Of a stretch of 64,000 nt of DNA, positions 30,635-40,279 are shown piece by piece. Within the stretch, counting starts at the first letter, position 1. The number at the start of each line of letters is the position of its first letter. Under the pieces are notes generated by a model. The model was not told the origin of the DNA. It saw only the letters and a program-made list of their open reading frames with translations, and made no database searches. The DNA is from Rhodopseudomonas sp. P2A-2r. Its GTDB lineage: Bacteria; Pseudomonadota; Alphaproteobacteria; Rhizobiales; Xanthobacteraceae. The DNA lies in assembly GCF_026015985.1 (NCBI RefSeq), contig NZ_CP110389.1, positions 4,124,001 to 4,188,000 on the forward strand. The letters run 5' to 3'. The position numbers and the translations under genes are program-made.

Positions 30635-31180
30635 TCAGCGGGTTGGCTCGATCGTGCTCATATGCCGCATCCACTCGACCAGATAGAGGGACACCGAAAG
30701 CAAGGTCAAGACCGTCACAAAACCCATTAGAATCAAATCGTAAGGGGACGATTTGAAGCCAAATCCGAGGGCCGCGAGAACCAAGGCGGCGAATGCCACC
30801 TGGGCCACCGTATTGAGCTTCGACACCATCAGCGGCTTCATCGGGATCGGCTTGCCGAACAACCATGACACAATCACGGCGCCGACGATCATGATATCGC
30901 GCGACACCACCAGAATGACGATCCAGCGCGGCACCGCGCCCCAGATGCCCAAAGCGACATAGATGGAAACCAGCAGCGCCTTGTCGGCGAGCGGATCGAG
31001 CAGCGCGCCCAGATCGCTTGCCATATTGAAGCGCTTGGCAAGAAATCCGTCCACGGCATCGCTGACCCCGGCAATCACGAATATTGCGAATGCGATTTCC
31101 ATCTGGCTGGAGGCGATTGCCCAGACGATGACCGGCACCAGCAGAATGCGGCCGAGCGTAATAATGTTTGGAATACTCAA
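30635..31180 (-). CDS. CDP-alcohol phosphatidyltransferase family protein (PgsA-like)
   Basis: About 181 residues with several hydrophobic helices. The CDP-alcohol motif D-x2-D-G-x2-A-(K/R)-x8-G-x3-D-x3-D is present: SDAVDGFLAKRF then LGALLDPLADKALL, with Lys in place of the usual Arg after Ala. The family joins a CDP-diacylglycerol to an alcohol (glycerol-3-phosphate in PgsA, or another head group) at the inner membrane. Exact substrate is not certain. The start is inferred: TTG at 31180 begins SIPNIITLGRILLVP, the usual family start; longer in-frame starts upstream run antisense into purM's leader. First gene of a minus-strand row with hdaA, ppk and ppx, diverging from purM. Confidence 0.86.
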   Translation of the reverse strand: MSIPNIITLGRILLVPVIVWAIASSQMEIAFAIFVIAGVSDAVDGFLAKRFNMASDLGALLDPLADKALLVSIYVALGIWGAVPRWIVILVVSRDIMIVGAVIVSWLFGKPIPMKPLMVSKLNTVAQVAFAALVLAALGFGFKSSPYDLILMGFVTVLTLLSVSLYLVEWMRHMSTIEPTR

Positions 31181-31348
31181 CGTGGGCTTCCCGGCTCGGT
31201 CTGTTTCGCAATCCGGGCTTTGGCGGCCCTGACCGGCTGACGCTGTACATAGTCCATACCGGGCCTGCTTGCGAGCCATTGCACGCGACCGGAATTCGAC
31301 GTAACCAGCCGAAATTACACCGTTTTGCTTAATGCCAGGAAACCGGCC

Positions 31349-32422
<1,074 letters not shown>

Positions 32423-32429
32423 GGCCGTG

Positions 32430-33083
32430 ATGCGCCGCCGCGTCGCTATCCTGATTTCCGGGCGCGGGTCCAATATGACCGCGCTGATCGATGCCGCAAA
32501 GGCTGACGGCTTTCCCGCCGAGATCGTCGTCGTGATCTCGAACAAGGCGGATGCGCCCGGCCTGGTCAGCGCCAACGCGCGCGGCATTGCCACGCGGGTG
32601 GTCGAGAGCCAGCCCTTCGGCAAGGACCGCGCGGCCTTCGAAACCACCCTGCAGCAAGCCCTGGACGATTGCAGCGTCGACCTGATCTGCCTCGGCGGCT
32701 TCATGCGGCTGTTCACTGCCGATTTCGTGCGGCGCTGGTACGGCCGCATGCTGAACATTCACCCGTCGCTGCTGCCGTCCTTCCCCGGCCTCGATCCGCA
32801 TGGCCAGGCGTTGCGCGCCGGCGTCAAGATCTCCGGTGCCACGGTGCACTTCGTCATTCCGGAAACCGATGCCGGCCCGATCGTGATGCAGGGTGCCGTC
32901 GCCGTTGCCGATGACGACACCGCCGATACCCTGGCGGCACGCGTGCTGGCGATCGAGCACCGCATCTATCCGGAAGCACTGAGGTTGCTTGCAAACGGCG
33001 ATGCCCGGCTCGATGGCGATCTGTGCAAGACCGTCGGGAGCGTCAGCCTTGCCGGCACGATGATATCGCCGGCCATCGTCTAG
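32430..33083 (+). CDS. purN: Phosphoribosylglycinamide formyltransferase
   Basis: 217 residues. It starts VAILISGRGSNMTALI (phosphate-binding loop). The catalytic triad of the family is in place: Asn109 and His111 in MLNIHPSLLPSFPG, and Asp147 in PETDAGPIV. It transfers a formyl group from 10-formyl-THF to GAR in purine synthesis. ATG at 32430 follows GAGG; a GTG one codon earlier (32427) is also possible. It overlaps the purM operon spacing closely (7 bases) and is surely co-transcribed. The C terminus (KTVGSVSLAGTMISPAIV) is somewhat longer than in E. coli. Confidence 0.97.
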   Translation: MRRRVAILISGRGSNMTALIDAAKADGFPAEIVVVISNKADAPGLVSANARGIATRVVESQPFGKDRAAFETTLQQALDDCSVDLICLGGFMRLFTADFVRRWYGRMLNIHPSLLPSFPGLDPHGQALRAGVKISGATVHFVIPETDAGPIVMQGAVAVADDDTADTLAARVLAIEHRIYPEALRLLANGDARLDGDLCKTVGSVSLAGTMISPAIV

Positions 33084-33179
33084 GTCGGCCCGCGCGCGCA
33101 TGCGACAATTGCCAAGCGATCCCGGCGATTGCATAGTTGATAACAACGAATTGCCTGATGGCACTTAAGGGAATGAACA

Positions 33180-33563
33180 ATGGCTGACGCCGATCTGGAT
33201 GTCGTAATCCGGAACATTGCGAAACAACAGAACAAGAGCCTCATGGCAGCCGTGAAAAGCCGGCGCGATCGCTTCACGGCGCTCGCTACCAAGGCAAAGG
33301 ACAAGGACGCCAGGGAACGCTTCAAGCAGATCGCCAAGACGACGATGGAGCACGGCACCGCCGCCGCCAGACGGCTGCTGATGTCCGCCGACAACGCGGC
33401 CGACAGCTACGCGCGGTCGGTGCGACTCGCCGCCGAAGCCGCCTCGGTGCAGAAGCTCGCTCCAGCCAAGCCGGAGGTTGTCCCGAAAAAGGCGGTTGCC
33501 CCGAAGAACAAGAAACCCGCCAAGAAATCTGCCAAGAAGGCGGCGAAGAAGACAAAAGCCTGA
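33180..33563 (+). CDS. Small basic protein with histone H1-like Lys/Ala/Pro tail
   Basis: 127 residues. The first ~90 residues are a helical, hydrophilic domain (VVIRNIAKQQNKSLMAAVKS, then EHGTAAARRLLMSADNAADS). The last ~35 residues are a Lys/Ala/Pro-rich tail (KKPAKKSAKKAAKK) like the C-terminal tails of histone H1 and bacterial H1-like proteins. It may bind DNA or RNA without sequence specificity; this is inference from composition. The N-terminal domain is not one I can name. ATG at 33180 with AAGGGA 7 bases upstream. It lies ~100 bases after purN and convergent with cspA; both could relate to nucleic-acid condensation, but no link is shown. Confidence 0.68.
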   Translation: MADADLDVVIRNIAKQQNKSLMAAVKSRRDRFTALATKAKDKDARERFKQIAKTTMEHGTAAARRLLMSADNAADSYARSVRLAAEAASVQKLAPAKPEVVPKKAVAPKNKKPAKKSAKKAAKKTKA

Positions 33564-33616
33564 TCGCGCAATTCGGGCGCTCGCTGTATCGCGGGTACTT
33601 GAACATTGCCCGAAAA

Positions 33617-33641
33617 TGAAAAACCCCGGCTTGCGCCGGGG
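33617..33641 (-). terminator. Rho-independent terminator of cspA
   Basis: CCCCGGC (33624-33630) and GCCGGGG (33635-33641) form a 7-bp stem with a TTGC loop. On the minus strand the hairpin is followed directly by TTTTTCATTTT, a good T-tract, so it terminates the cspA transcript coming from the right. On the plus strand there is no T-tract. Confidence 0.8.
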
Positions 33642-33691
33642 ATCGCATCACATTCGATCGCCTTGCCGTGGTTTGCGCGGATCGTGACGAG

Positions 33692-33895
33692 TTACGAGAC
33701 TTTCAGATTTTCAGCGGACGACTTGCCGCGGTTTTCGACAAGATCATATTCCACGACCTGATTTTCGTTGAGGGTGCTGAGCCCAGCGCGCTCGACGGCG
33801 GAGATATGGACGAACACATCCTTGTCCCCCGCATTCGGCTTGATGAACCCATAACCCTTGGTCGGGTTGAACCACTTGACGGTGCCCTTTTGCAT
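33692..33895 (-). CDS. cspA: Cold-shock protein (CspA family)
   Basis: 67 residues forming one cold-shock domain. RNP1 is KGYGFIKP and RNP2 is VFVHISAV, both intact with the aromatic residues for single-strand nucleic-acid stacking. It starts MQKGTVKWFNPTKGYGF. These proteins melt RNA structure as chaperones and may be cold-induced or constitutive. ATG at 33895 with AGGAG about 8 bases upstream. A clear terminator lies ~50 bases downstream. The leader between 33896 and the next gene may contain a long 5' UTR, typical for cspA genes. Confidence 0.96.
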   Translation of the reverse strand: MQKGTVKWFNPTKGYGFIKPNAGDKDVFVHISAVERAGLSTLNENQVVEYDLVENRGKSSAENLKVS

Positions 33896-34372
33896 CGCCG
33901 GTCTCCTGGTTGAGCTACAAAAAAGACGCGGCCACGCTCAACGCGTGCCACGCCACAAGCGGCTTTCGGTAGTCTGCTGAATGTCCTTCATCAAACGCAC
34001 AGTCGAACGGCCTAAAGCCGATTGTGCAGGAATTCCAACATGAAATTTGCGCGTTAGCAAGTGGCGACGCCGGCGGCGAAAGCATCGTCACGCCGCGATG
34101 CCCGCCTCTGACTCTCCTGCAGCTCTATTGCCGGATCCCGGCGCCGCGTTTGCCGCAGACTCGAACACGCTGCGGCGCTCGGTGCGCAAAAAGTCATATC
34201 GTACTGAATTATCTGGCGATTTCCGGAGCGCGACTGTGGCAATCGCAGCACAGCTGATTTCCAATCGCGCCGCACAAGCCTCGTGTACTGCAGCTATCCC
34301 GCAGCAATCGCGTATCGTGACGACGAGCCGGTCGACCATCTGCTGTCGGCCCCGGATCCTGGAAGCTCCATC
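33896..34372. other. cspA leader and promoter region, no gene seen
   Basis: About 480 bases between divergent cspA and the outer-membrane barrel gene. Short frames on both strands lack family motifs or codon bias. The right part carries the barrel gene's promoter; a long cspA 5' UTR on the minus strand is plausible from family habit. Confidence 0.5.
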
Positions 34373-35554
34373 ATGCGCAGCACAATACGGAACTCGCAGA
34401 CTGACAGCTCGGGTGGCAAGTTTGCCCGTGCGTTGGCGCTCGGTTTCGTCATTGGGCTAGGTCTGGCGCCCGCCTCCGCGCTTGCGCAGGGCATTCGACC
34501 TCCCCCGCCTGTTGTGACACCGCCAGTCATCGTTCCCGGCACGCCACCGCTCGTCGTCACGCAGCCGGCCATCGTGCCCGTTCCATCTGCAGCCGATAGC
34601 AATGCGAGGCTGTCGGCCGGCATCGCGCTCACCGATGTCGGCAACAATTTCCTGCGACGGCTCGGCAATCAGGCCACCTGGGGCTTCAACAAGGCGCTGC
34701 GGACCAATGCCGGCGGCGGCGGTGGCTCCGAAGCCACCGAAGCACCGGGCTTCCGCACCTGGGCAGAGGCCTATGGCGTCACCGCCAATACTGGCGCGGT
34801 GGGCGATTTTGTTGGCGACAAGCGCAACACCGCCGGCGGTGTGGTCGGCTTTGGGGCGCGGGTGATGCCAGGCGTGAACCTCGGCCTGTCGGTCGATCAG
34901 AGCCGCACCTCCATCGATGTTCCACTGGCACTGCAATCCGCCACCCTCGATCTCACCCAGGTCGGCTTCAACGCGGCGATCGACAAGGGCGTGTGGACCT
35001 GGGCGATCGCGCTGGTGCACGGATCCGGCAGGATCGATAGCCGCCGCGACACCGGCCTCGGCTTCGCCACGGCCGGCTACAATGCCCGCATTGACGGCGT
35101 GCTCACCGAGCTCAGCTACTTCTGGAGCCTCGGTCAGGGGCGCATCGTGCCGAAGGTGGCGTTCGAATACGTCCATTCCTCGACGGACGCGCTGCAGGAG
35201 TTCGGCGGCCTCGACCCGGTCGCGGCGACCGGCGCGACCGCGGAGCGCTCACGCGTGCTGGTCGGCGCGGAAATCGGGCACTACTGGATCGTCGACCAGA
35301 AGATTTTCGACCTCTCTGCCTATGGCAAGTTCGTCGACAACGTCTCGCAGCGCTTCAGCCCGGTCACCGTCAGCCTCGGCACCGAGACCATCTCCATCCA
35401 GGGCATCGGCGAGAGTCGCTACGGCGCCGATGCCGGCGCGTCGGCATCGCTGAGCCTCACCGGCTCAGCCCGGCTCTACGTCAACTATGACGGCAAGCTT
35501 CGCTCAGCCGCGCAGTCCCACCAGGGGACGATCGGCATCGAATTCAAATGGTGA
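34373..35554 (+). CDS. Autotransporter-type outer-membrane beta-barrel protein without passenger
   Basis: 393 residues. A signal peptide (ALALGFVIGLGLAPASALAQ) leads into a Pro/Val/Thr-rich stretch (about 70 residues), a short helix and then a ~270-residue barrel-like domain of alternating hydrophobic/polar strands (RTWAEAYGVTANTGAVGDFV, VVGFGARVMPGVNLGLSVDQ, etc.). It ends IGIEFKW with a terminal aromatic, the usual BAM recognition signal. This matches the autotransporter beta-domain (PF03797-type), but there is almost no passenger, so it may act as a free porin or adhesin anchor. ATG at 34373 with GGAAG upstream. It converges with the TerC gene. Confidence 0.8.
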   Translation: MRSTIRNSQTDSSGGKFARALALGFVIGLGLAPASALAQGIRPPPPVVTPPVIVPGTPPLVVTQPAIVPVPSAADSNARLSAGIALTDVGNNFLRRLGNQATWGFNKALRTNAGGGGGSEATEAPGFRTWAEAYGVTANTGAVGDFVGDKRNTAGGVVGFGARVMPGVNLGLSVDQSRTSIDVPLALQSATLDLTQVGFNAAIDKGVWTWAIALVHGSGRIDSRRDTGLGFATAGYNARIDGVLTELSYFWSLGQGRIVPKVAFEYVHSSTDALQEFGGLDPVAATGATAERSRVLVGAEIGHYWIVDQKIFDLSAYGKFVDNVSQRFSPVTVSLGTETISIQGIGESRYGADAGASASLSLTGSARLYVNYDGKLRSAAQSHQGTIGIEFKW

Positions 35555-35564
35555 GTGCAGTGGC

Positions 35565-36394
35565 TTAGGCAGCCTGCTCGGTATGGGCGGTGCGGCTGCG
35601 GCGCCAGATCGATCCGACCGCCAGCACCACGACCACGCCCAGCAAGCCACACACCACTTCGCCGCCATGGCCGTTGCCGGCAAATCGCATGGCCAGGCCG
35701 AGCTTGGCGAGAATGCCATCGAGACCGGCACCGAGCGGCCCATCGAACATCCGATGCAGCAGCGGCGAGATGGCGGGATCGGTGGCGATGACTTCACCGG
35801 CAATCCAGCCCAGCAGTGCCGCGCCGGCCCAGACCAGCAGCGGCAGGCGGGTGAGCAGCGCCATGATCAGCGCCGCGCCGGCAACGATCAGGGGAACGCT
35901 GATTGCAAGGCCGAGGATCAGCAAGGGAACGCTGCCATTGGCGGCAGCAGCGACCGCAATGACATTGTCGAGGCTCATGACGATGTCGGCTACGACGACG
36001 ATCTGCACGGCAGCCCACAAATGGGAGGCAGCATGGACGCCGTCCTCTTCCTCTTCTTCGGGAACCAGAAGCTTGGCGGCAATCACGATCAGGGCGAGCC
36101 CCCCACCAGCTTGAGGTAGGGCAATTCCATCAGCGTCGCGACGATGCCGGTGAAAATGATGCGCAGGATGACGGCGGCGGCGGCGCCGAGGATCATGCCC
36201 CACATGCGCTGCTTCGGCGCAAGGCTGCGGCATGCCATGGCGATGACGAGCGCGTTATCGCCCGACAACAGGATATTGATCCAGATGATCTTGCCGACGG
36301 CGAGCCAGAACGCTGGCTGCTGCATCTCGGTTTCGAACTGAACGATAACCGACTTGATAGTTGCCGGGTCAATAATATGCAGCAACCAATCCAA
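35565..36394 (-). CDS. TerC-family integral membrane protein, frame broken by a 1-nt deletion
   Basis: About 276 residues once corrected. TerC motifs: IWINILLSGDNALVIAMACR near the N terminus and MSLDNVIAVAAAA in the second half, the paired Asp/Asn helices. An acidic EEEEED loop lies in the middle. The family includes manganese exporters and tellurite-resistance proteins. As given, the first half ends at LMELPYLKLVGGSP and stops; the second half (GGLALIVIAAKLLVPEEE) is in another frame. Adding one C to the plus-strand C-run 36099-36104 restores VGGLALIVIAA and gives exactly 277 codons. The TTG at 36394 has GGAGG 5 bases upstream; a GTG at 36406 has none. Confidence 0.8.
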
Positions 36395-36427
36395 GTCAGC
36401 CTCCACAACGTGATTTTAGATAGATGT

Positions 36428-36454
36428 CCGGCCCGCCGCGGAGCGGCAGGCCGG
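36428..36454 (-). terminator. Hairpin after ndk stop
   Basis: CCGGCCCGCCGC (36428-36439) pairs with GCGGCAGGCCGG (36443-36454) across a GGA loop with one C-A mismatch, about 14 bases past the ndk stop on the minus strand. No T-tract, but a stable structure in either direction. Confidence 0.6.
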
Positions 36455-36467
36455 GCGCCGATAGCGA

Positions 36468-36890
36468 TTAGCCGACGATTTCGTTGCCGGAGAAGAACTG
36501 CGCGATCTCGATCGCGGCGGTGTCTGTGGCGTCCGAGCCGTGCACCGAGTTCTCGCCGATCGACTTGGCGTGCAGCTTGCGGATGGTGCCGTCGGCGGCC
36601 TTCGACGGGTCGGTGGCACCCATCACGTCGCGATGCTTGAGAACGGCGTTCTCGCCTTCCAGAACCTGCACAACCACCGGGCCGGAGATCATGAAGTCGA
36701 CGAGTTCGCCGAAGAACGGACGCGCCTTGTGGACGGCGTAGAAGGTCTCGGCCTGCTCGCGGGTCATGCGGATGCGCTTCTGGGCGACGATGCGCAGGCC
36801 GGCCTTTTCGATCAGGGCGTTGATCGCGCCGGTCAGGTTGCGTTCGGTCGCGTCGGGCTTCAGAATCGAAAAGGTACGCTCGATAGCCAT
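36468..36890 (-). CDS. ndk: Nucleoside-diphosphate kinase
   Basis: 140 residues, the standard size. It begins [20 protein letters not shown] and has the active-site His117 in [20 protein letters not shown], the signature of the family. It moves gamma-phosphate between NTPs and NDPs in the cytoplasm. ATG at 36890 with AGGAT just upstream. A stable hairpin lies directly downstream before the TerC gene. Assignment is firm. Confidence 0.98.
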   Translation of the reverse strand: MAIERTFSILKPDATERNLTGAINALIEKAGLRIVAQKRIRMTREQAETFYAVHKARPFFGELVDFMISGPVVVQVLEGENAVLKHRDVMGATDPSKAADGTIRKLHAKSIGENSVHGSDATDTAAIEIAQFFSGNEIVG

Positions 36891-37155
36891 GATTTATCCT
36901 TGAAAAACAGTCGCTGGAAGATTGCGGCGCTTATATCGGCGCGAATGCCCAACGGCAAGAGATCAGGTCGAATGCCACAGGGTACCGTCCGCGTGGCTTG
37001 CCATTACCACGATTTCATCAAGATGAACCCCTCCTGACTCTGGTGTGCGACAGCCGTTCAGCTTGCCGCAGCTAGATTTGCGATGTTGAGACCGGTCGGT
37101 TCGGCACCGGGTTATTCACCGCAGGCGCCGAGGCGCCAGACTTGAGGAGACGATC

Positions 37156-37428
37156 ATGTTCCGCAAACTCGCGCTGACTGTAATCGCGGCGGCCTCGCTT
37201 GGTGCGGCCGCGCTGGCCCCGACCTCCGCATCCGCCTGGGGCGGCCACGGTGGCTGGCATGGCGGAGGATGGCACGGCGGTGGCTGGCACGGCGGTTGGC
37301 ACCGCGGCTGGGGCGGTCCCCGCTTCGTCGGCGGGCCGGCCTATTTCGGCGGTGGCGGATGCTATGTGCGGCGGCTGGTTCCCACACCGTGGGGTCCGCG
37401 CTGGCGGGTCATCAACCGCTGTTACTGA
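37156..37428 (+). CDS. Gly/His/Trp-rich secreted protein (sulfur-globule-protein-like)
   Basis: 90 residues with a signal peptide (LALTVIAAASLGAAALAPTSASA). The mature part is a short low-complexity run of Gly, His and Trp (repeats of GGGWH type), then FVGGPAYFGGGGCYVRRLVP and RWRVINRCY, with two Cys that may pair. Databases often label this kind of protein 'sulfur globule protein', but that label rests on composition only. Its many His could bind metals. ATG at 37156 with GAGGAG 9 bases upstream. A very stable hairpin follows the stop codon. The protein probably resides in the periplasm or outside. Confidence 0.75.
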   Translation: MFRKLALTVIAAASLGAAALAPTSASAWGGHGGWHGGGWHGGGWHGGWHRGWGGPRFVGGPAYFGGGGCYVRRLVPTPWGPRWRVINRCY

Positions 37429-37440
37429 TTGAGGCGGGAA

Positions 37441-37478
37441 ATTCAGTACCCCGGCCGCCGTGGCCGGGGTGCTGAATG
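37441..37478. terminator. Strong hairpin after the Gly/His-rich gene
   Basis: ATTCAGTACCCCGGCC (37441-37456) pairs with GGCCGGGGTGCTGAAT (37463-37478) over a ~6-base loop, with only one T-G wobble, starting about 12 bases after the stop codon. It is the strongest hairpin I noticed in the window. No U-tract follows. Confidence 0.65.
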
Positions 37479-37613
37479 CCCGACGATGCCGGCGTGGCAG
37501 GATTTCATGCAATTTTCACCAAAAGCCGCTGAATTCAACAAAAGCGGAAACAATTCTGGTGTGCGCGACTTGGTCATGTGTCAGGAAATGACAACGCGCG
37601 ATCGGAAATTGCT

Positions 37614-37802
37614 ATGCCATCCCGAGTAGACGAGAATGCAGCACAGGCCATTGACCGCAACACCAGCGCGTCAATCTGCAATGCCATCGGCGAACGGCTG
37701 AGGCAGAATCTGGTTCCCGCATCCGGCGCCCTGCCTTCGCGCTTGCAAGCCCTGCTCGACGAGATGCAGCGCCAGGACGGTCATGGCTCCCACGGTTCCT
37801 GA
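37614..37802 (+). CDS. Small hydrophilic protein, possibly NepR-like
   Basis: 62 residues from the ATG at 37614. It has a helical C-terminal half, ICNAIGERLRQNL followed by ALPSRLQALLDEMQRQD, which resembles the NepR pattern (IG..LR......P.R...LL..L). NepR binds the ECF sigma factor EcfG in the alphaproteobacterial general stress response and is released by PhyR. There is no phyR or ecfG gene here, and the match is by eye only. Third positions are G/C-biased. It is followed 77 bases later by the ABC-F gene. Alternative: an unrelated helical small protein. Confidence 0.4.
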   Translation: MPSRVDENAAQAIDRNTSASICNAIGERLRQNLVPASGALPSRLQALLDEMQRQDGHGSHGS

Positions 37803-37879
37803 CGCCGCTCTGCGCTATTTGGTGGCCGATCCAGCGACAATCGACTTGCCTTTGTGCGCTGCAGCGGTGACAACCCCGC

Positions 37880-39769
37880 ATGCTTTCAATCACAGACATA
37901 TCGATCCGGATCGCCGGCCGCCTGCTTATTGACGAGGGATCGGCGCAGATTACGCCGGGCTCACGGGTCGGCTTCGTGGGTCGCAACGGCGTCGGTAAAT
38001 CCACCCTGTTTCATGCCATCCGCGGCGATCTGCCGCTGGAAACCGGCAGTATCTCGATTCCGCCGCGCTGGCGCATCGGCAGCCTCGCGCAGGAAGCTCC
38101 CGACGGCCCGCCGAGCCTGATCTCGGTGGTGCTCAAGGCTGATCTGGAACGCGCCGCTTTGCTGGAAGAAGCGGAGACAGCCACCGATCCGCATCGGATC
38201 GCGGAGATCCAGACCCGGCTGGTCGATATCGATGCCCATTCGGCGCCGTCGCGCGCCGCCGCCATTCTCAGCGGTCTGGGCTTCTCGACCGCCGACCAGG
38301 AGCGCTCCTGCTCGGAATTTTCCGGCGGCTGGCGGATGCGCGTGGCCTTGGCCGCGACCCTGTTCTCGGCGCCCGACCTGCTGCTGCTCGACGAGCCCAC
38401 CAACTATCTCGATCTCGAAGGCACGCTGTGGCTCGAGGACCATCTCGCCAATTATCCGCGCACCGTGATCGTCATCTCCCATGACCGCGACCTGCTCGAC
38501 ACCTCGGTCGACCAGATACTGCATCTCGACCGCGGCAAGCTGGTGCACTATCGCGGCACCTATACCGCTTATGAGGAATTCCGCGCCAACAAGGAAATGC
38601 TCGACGCCAAGAACGTCAAGCGCCAGGAGGCCGAGCGCGCGCGCCTGCAGTCATTCGTCGATCGCTTCAAGGCGACCGCCTCGAAGGCCCGGCAGGCGCA
38701 GTCCCGCGTCAAGATGCTGGAGCGGATGAAGCCGATCAACGCACTCGTCAACCAGGACGTTCGCGAGATCGTATTTCCCGCGCCGGAAAAGATCCTGTCG
38801 CCGCCGATCCTCGCCGTCGACAACGTCTCGGTCGGCTACGATCCCGCGCATCCCGTGCTCAACAAGGTCACGCTGCGCATCGACACCGCCGATCGCATCG
38901 CGCTGCTCGGCTCCAACGGCAACGGCAAGTCGACACTGGTGAAACTGCTTGCCAACAAGCTGGCGCCGTTTTCCGGCTCGATCACCCGCGCCGAGAAGCT
39001 CTCGATCGCCTACTTCGCGCAGCATCAGCTCGATGAGCTGGTGATGGACGCCTCGCCCTACGACCACGTCCGCAAGCTGATGCCGGACGCGCATGAGAGC
39101 AAGGTGCGCGCCCGCGTCGGCTCCATCGGTTTCTCCGGCAAGGCCGGCGATACCAAGGTCAACAGCCTGTCGGGCGGCGAAAAGGCCCGGCTGTTGCTTG
39201 GGCTTGCCACGTTCTTCGGCCCCAACATGATCATCCTGGACGAGCCGACCAACCATCTGGATATCGACAGCCGCGCGGCCCTGGCCGAAGCGATCAACGA
39301 ATATCCCGGCGCCGTTATCATGGTGTCCCATGATCGCTATCTGATCGAGGCCTGCGCCGACCAGTTGTGGATCGTGGCCGACAAGACCGTCACCAATTTC
39401 GACGGCGATCTCAATGACTACCGCCGCATCGTGATGCAGCAGCGCGGCATGCGCGCCAGTTCGCGCGACCGCGCCGCCACCGGCAACAACGGCCAGAACA
39501 ACAGCCGCGACAAGGACAAGCCTGCGAAGCCGAAAGAGAAGAAGGTCCCGCTGAAGCAGCGCGTCGCCGACGCCGAGGCTGAGATGGCCCGCATCAACGG
39601 CATCATTGCAAAAATCGATACCGCGCTCGCCCTGCCCGGCCTGTTCAAGAAGGATCCCAAGCAGGCCGCACAGCTCAGCAAGGCGCGCGCCGGCGCCGAA
39701 AGCGCGCTGGCACGGGCCGAAGAGCAGTGGCTCGCGGCGAGCACGCAGTACGACGAAGCGAACGGCTGA
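37880..39769 (+). CDS. ABC-F family ATPase (ribosome-associated, Uup/YheS-like)
   Basis: 629 residues with two ABC domains in one chain and no membrane part. First domain: Walker A GRNGVGKST, signature SEFSGGWRMR, Walker B LLLLDEPTNYLDLE. A linker of about 80 residues (MLDAKNVKRQEAERARLQSF) joins to the second: Walker A GSNGNGKST, signature LSGGEKARLLLG, Walker B IILDEPTNHLDID. The C-terminal tail (KKVPLKQRVADAEAEMARIN) is a basic coiled-coil-like region as in Uup. ABC-F proteins act on the ribosome in translation, some giving antibiotic resistance; this one looks like a housekeeping member. Confidence 0.92.
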   Translation: MLSITDISIRIAGRLLIDEGSAQITPGSRVGFVGRNGVGKSTLFHAIRGDLPLETGSISIPPRWRIGSLAQEAPDGPPSLISVVLKADLERAALLEEAETATDPHRIAEIQTRLVDIDAHSAPSRAAAILSGLGFSTADQERSCSEFSGGWRMRVALAATLFSAPDLLLLDEPTNYLDLEGTLWLEDHLANYPRTVIVISHDRDLLDTSVDQILHLDRGKLVHYRGTYTAYEEFRANKEMLDAKNVKRQEAERARLQSFVDRFKATASKARQAQSRVKMLERMKPINALVNQDVREIVFPAPEKILSPPILAVDNVSVGYDPAHPVLNKVTLRIDTADRIALLGSNGNGKSTLVKLLANKLAPFSGSITRAEKLSIAYFAQHQLDELVMDASPYDHVRKLMPDAHESKVRARVGSIGFSGKAGDTKVNSLSGGEKARLLLGLATFFGPNMIILDEPTNHLDIDSRAALAEAINEYPGAVIMVSHDRYLIEACADQLWIVADKTVTNFDGDLNDYRRIVMQQRGMRASSRDRAATGNNGQNNSRDKDKPAKPKEKKVPLKQRVADAEAEMARINGIIAKIDTALALPGLFKKDPKQAAQLSKARAGAESALARAEEQWLAASTQYDEANG

Positions 39770-39775
39770 GCGCGT

Positions 39776-40177
39776 TCACGCCCGCCCGGCCGTTGCCACG
39801 CAGTCGATTTCGACGTCGAACGGTCCCGGCCATGACGGCACATGCAGGAAAATTCTCGCCGGTGAATCGCCTGGAAAATAGCGATCATAGACCGCATTGA
39901 ACCGCGCGAAATGCGACGGGTCGGGCGTGCAATAGACGTTGCACTTGACGATCTGCCGCAGCGACGATCCGGCGGCCTCCAGGCATAATTTCATCTGCTG
40001 CAGCACGATCTCGACCTGGCGCTCGAACGGCACAGGCCTGACCTCGCCGGTGTCGGGATCGAACGGCGGAAGCCCGGACAGATAGACAAAGCCATTGGCG
40101 ATCACGACCGGAAAGGCCAGTCCCTTGCGGTATCGTTCGAGATAGGTCGAGATCGGCTCTACGCGCAGTCGTTCCAT
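39776..40177 (-). CDS. RidA/YjgF-family protein (enamine/imine deaminase)
   Basis: 133 residues of the YjgF/YER057c/UK114 family. It has the conserved GFVYLSGLPPFDPDTGEV strand, QMKLCLEAAGSSLRQIVKCN and the late ARIFLHVPSWPGPFDVEIDC, which places the Arg near the active site. RidA proteins hydrolyse reactive enamine/imine intermediates. Whether it is a true RidA or another clade is not clear. ATG at 40177 with GAGGA 8 bases upstream. Convergent with ABC-F (6 bases apart). Confidence 0.85.
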   Translation of the reverse strand: MERLRVEPISTYLERYRKGLAFPVVIANGFVYLSGLPPFDPDTGEVRPVPFERQVEIVLQQMKLCLEAAGSSLRQIVKCNVYCTPDPSHFARFNAVYDRYFPGDSPARIFLHVPSWPGPFDVEIDCVATAGRA

Positions 40178-40279
40178 CGTTCGTCCTCGCTGTGGTGTCG
40201 CCCACAGACCTAGACTGCAACCGCGCGCGAATGGTTCGGTCCGCACGGAACTGTGCCGTTTGCCCACGCGCGACCGGCG

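Noticed and set aside
37250..37320. Short tandem GGTGGCTGGCACGGC-type units that look like a CRISPR or minisatellite
   Set aside because: They encode the Gly/His/Trp repeats of a secreted protein, with no spacers and no cas genes.
37441..37478. Hairpin as an attachment site or integration end
   Set aside because: No integrase, tRNA or direct repeat is nearby; a terminator-like role is enough.
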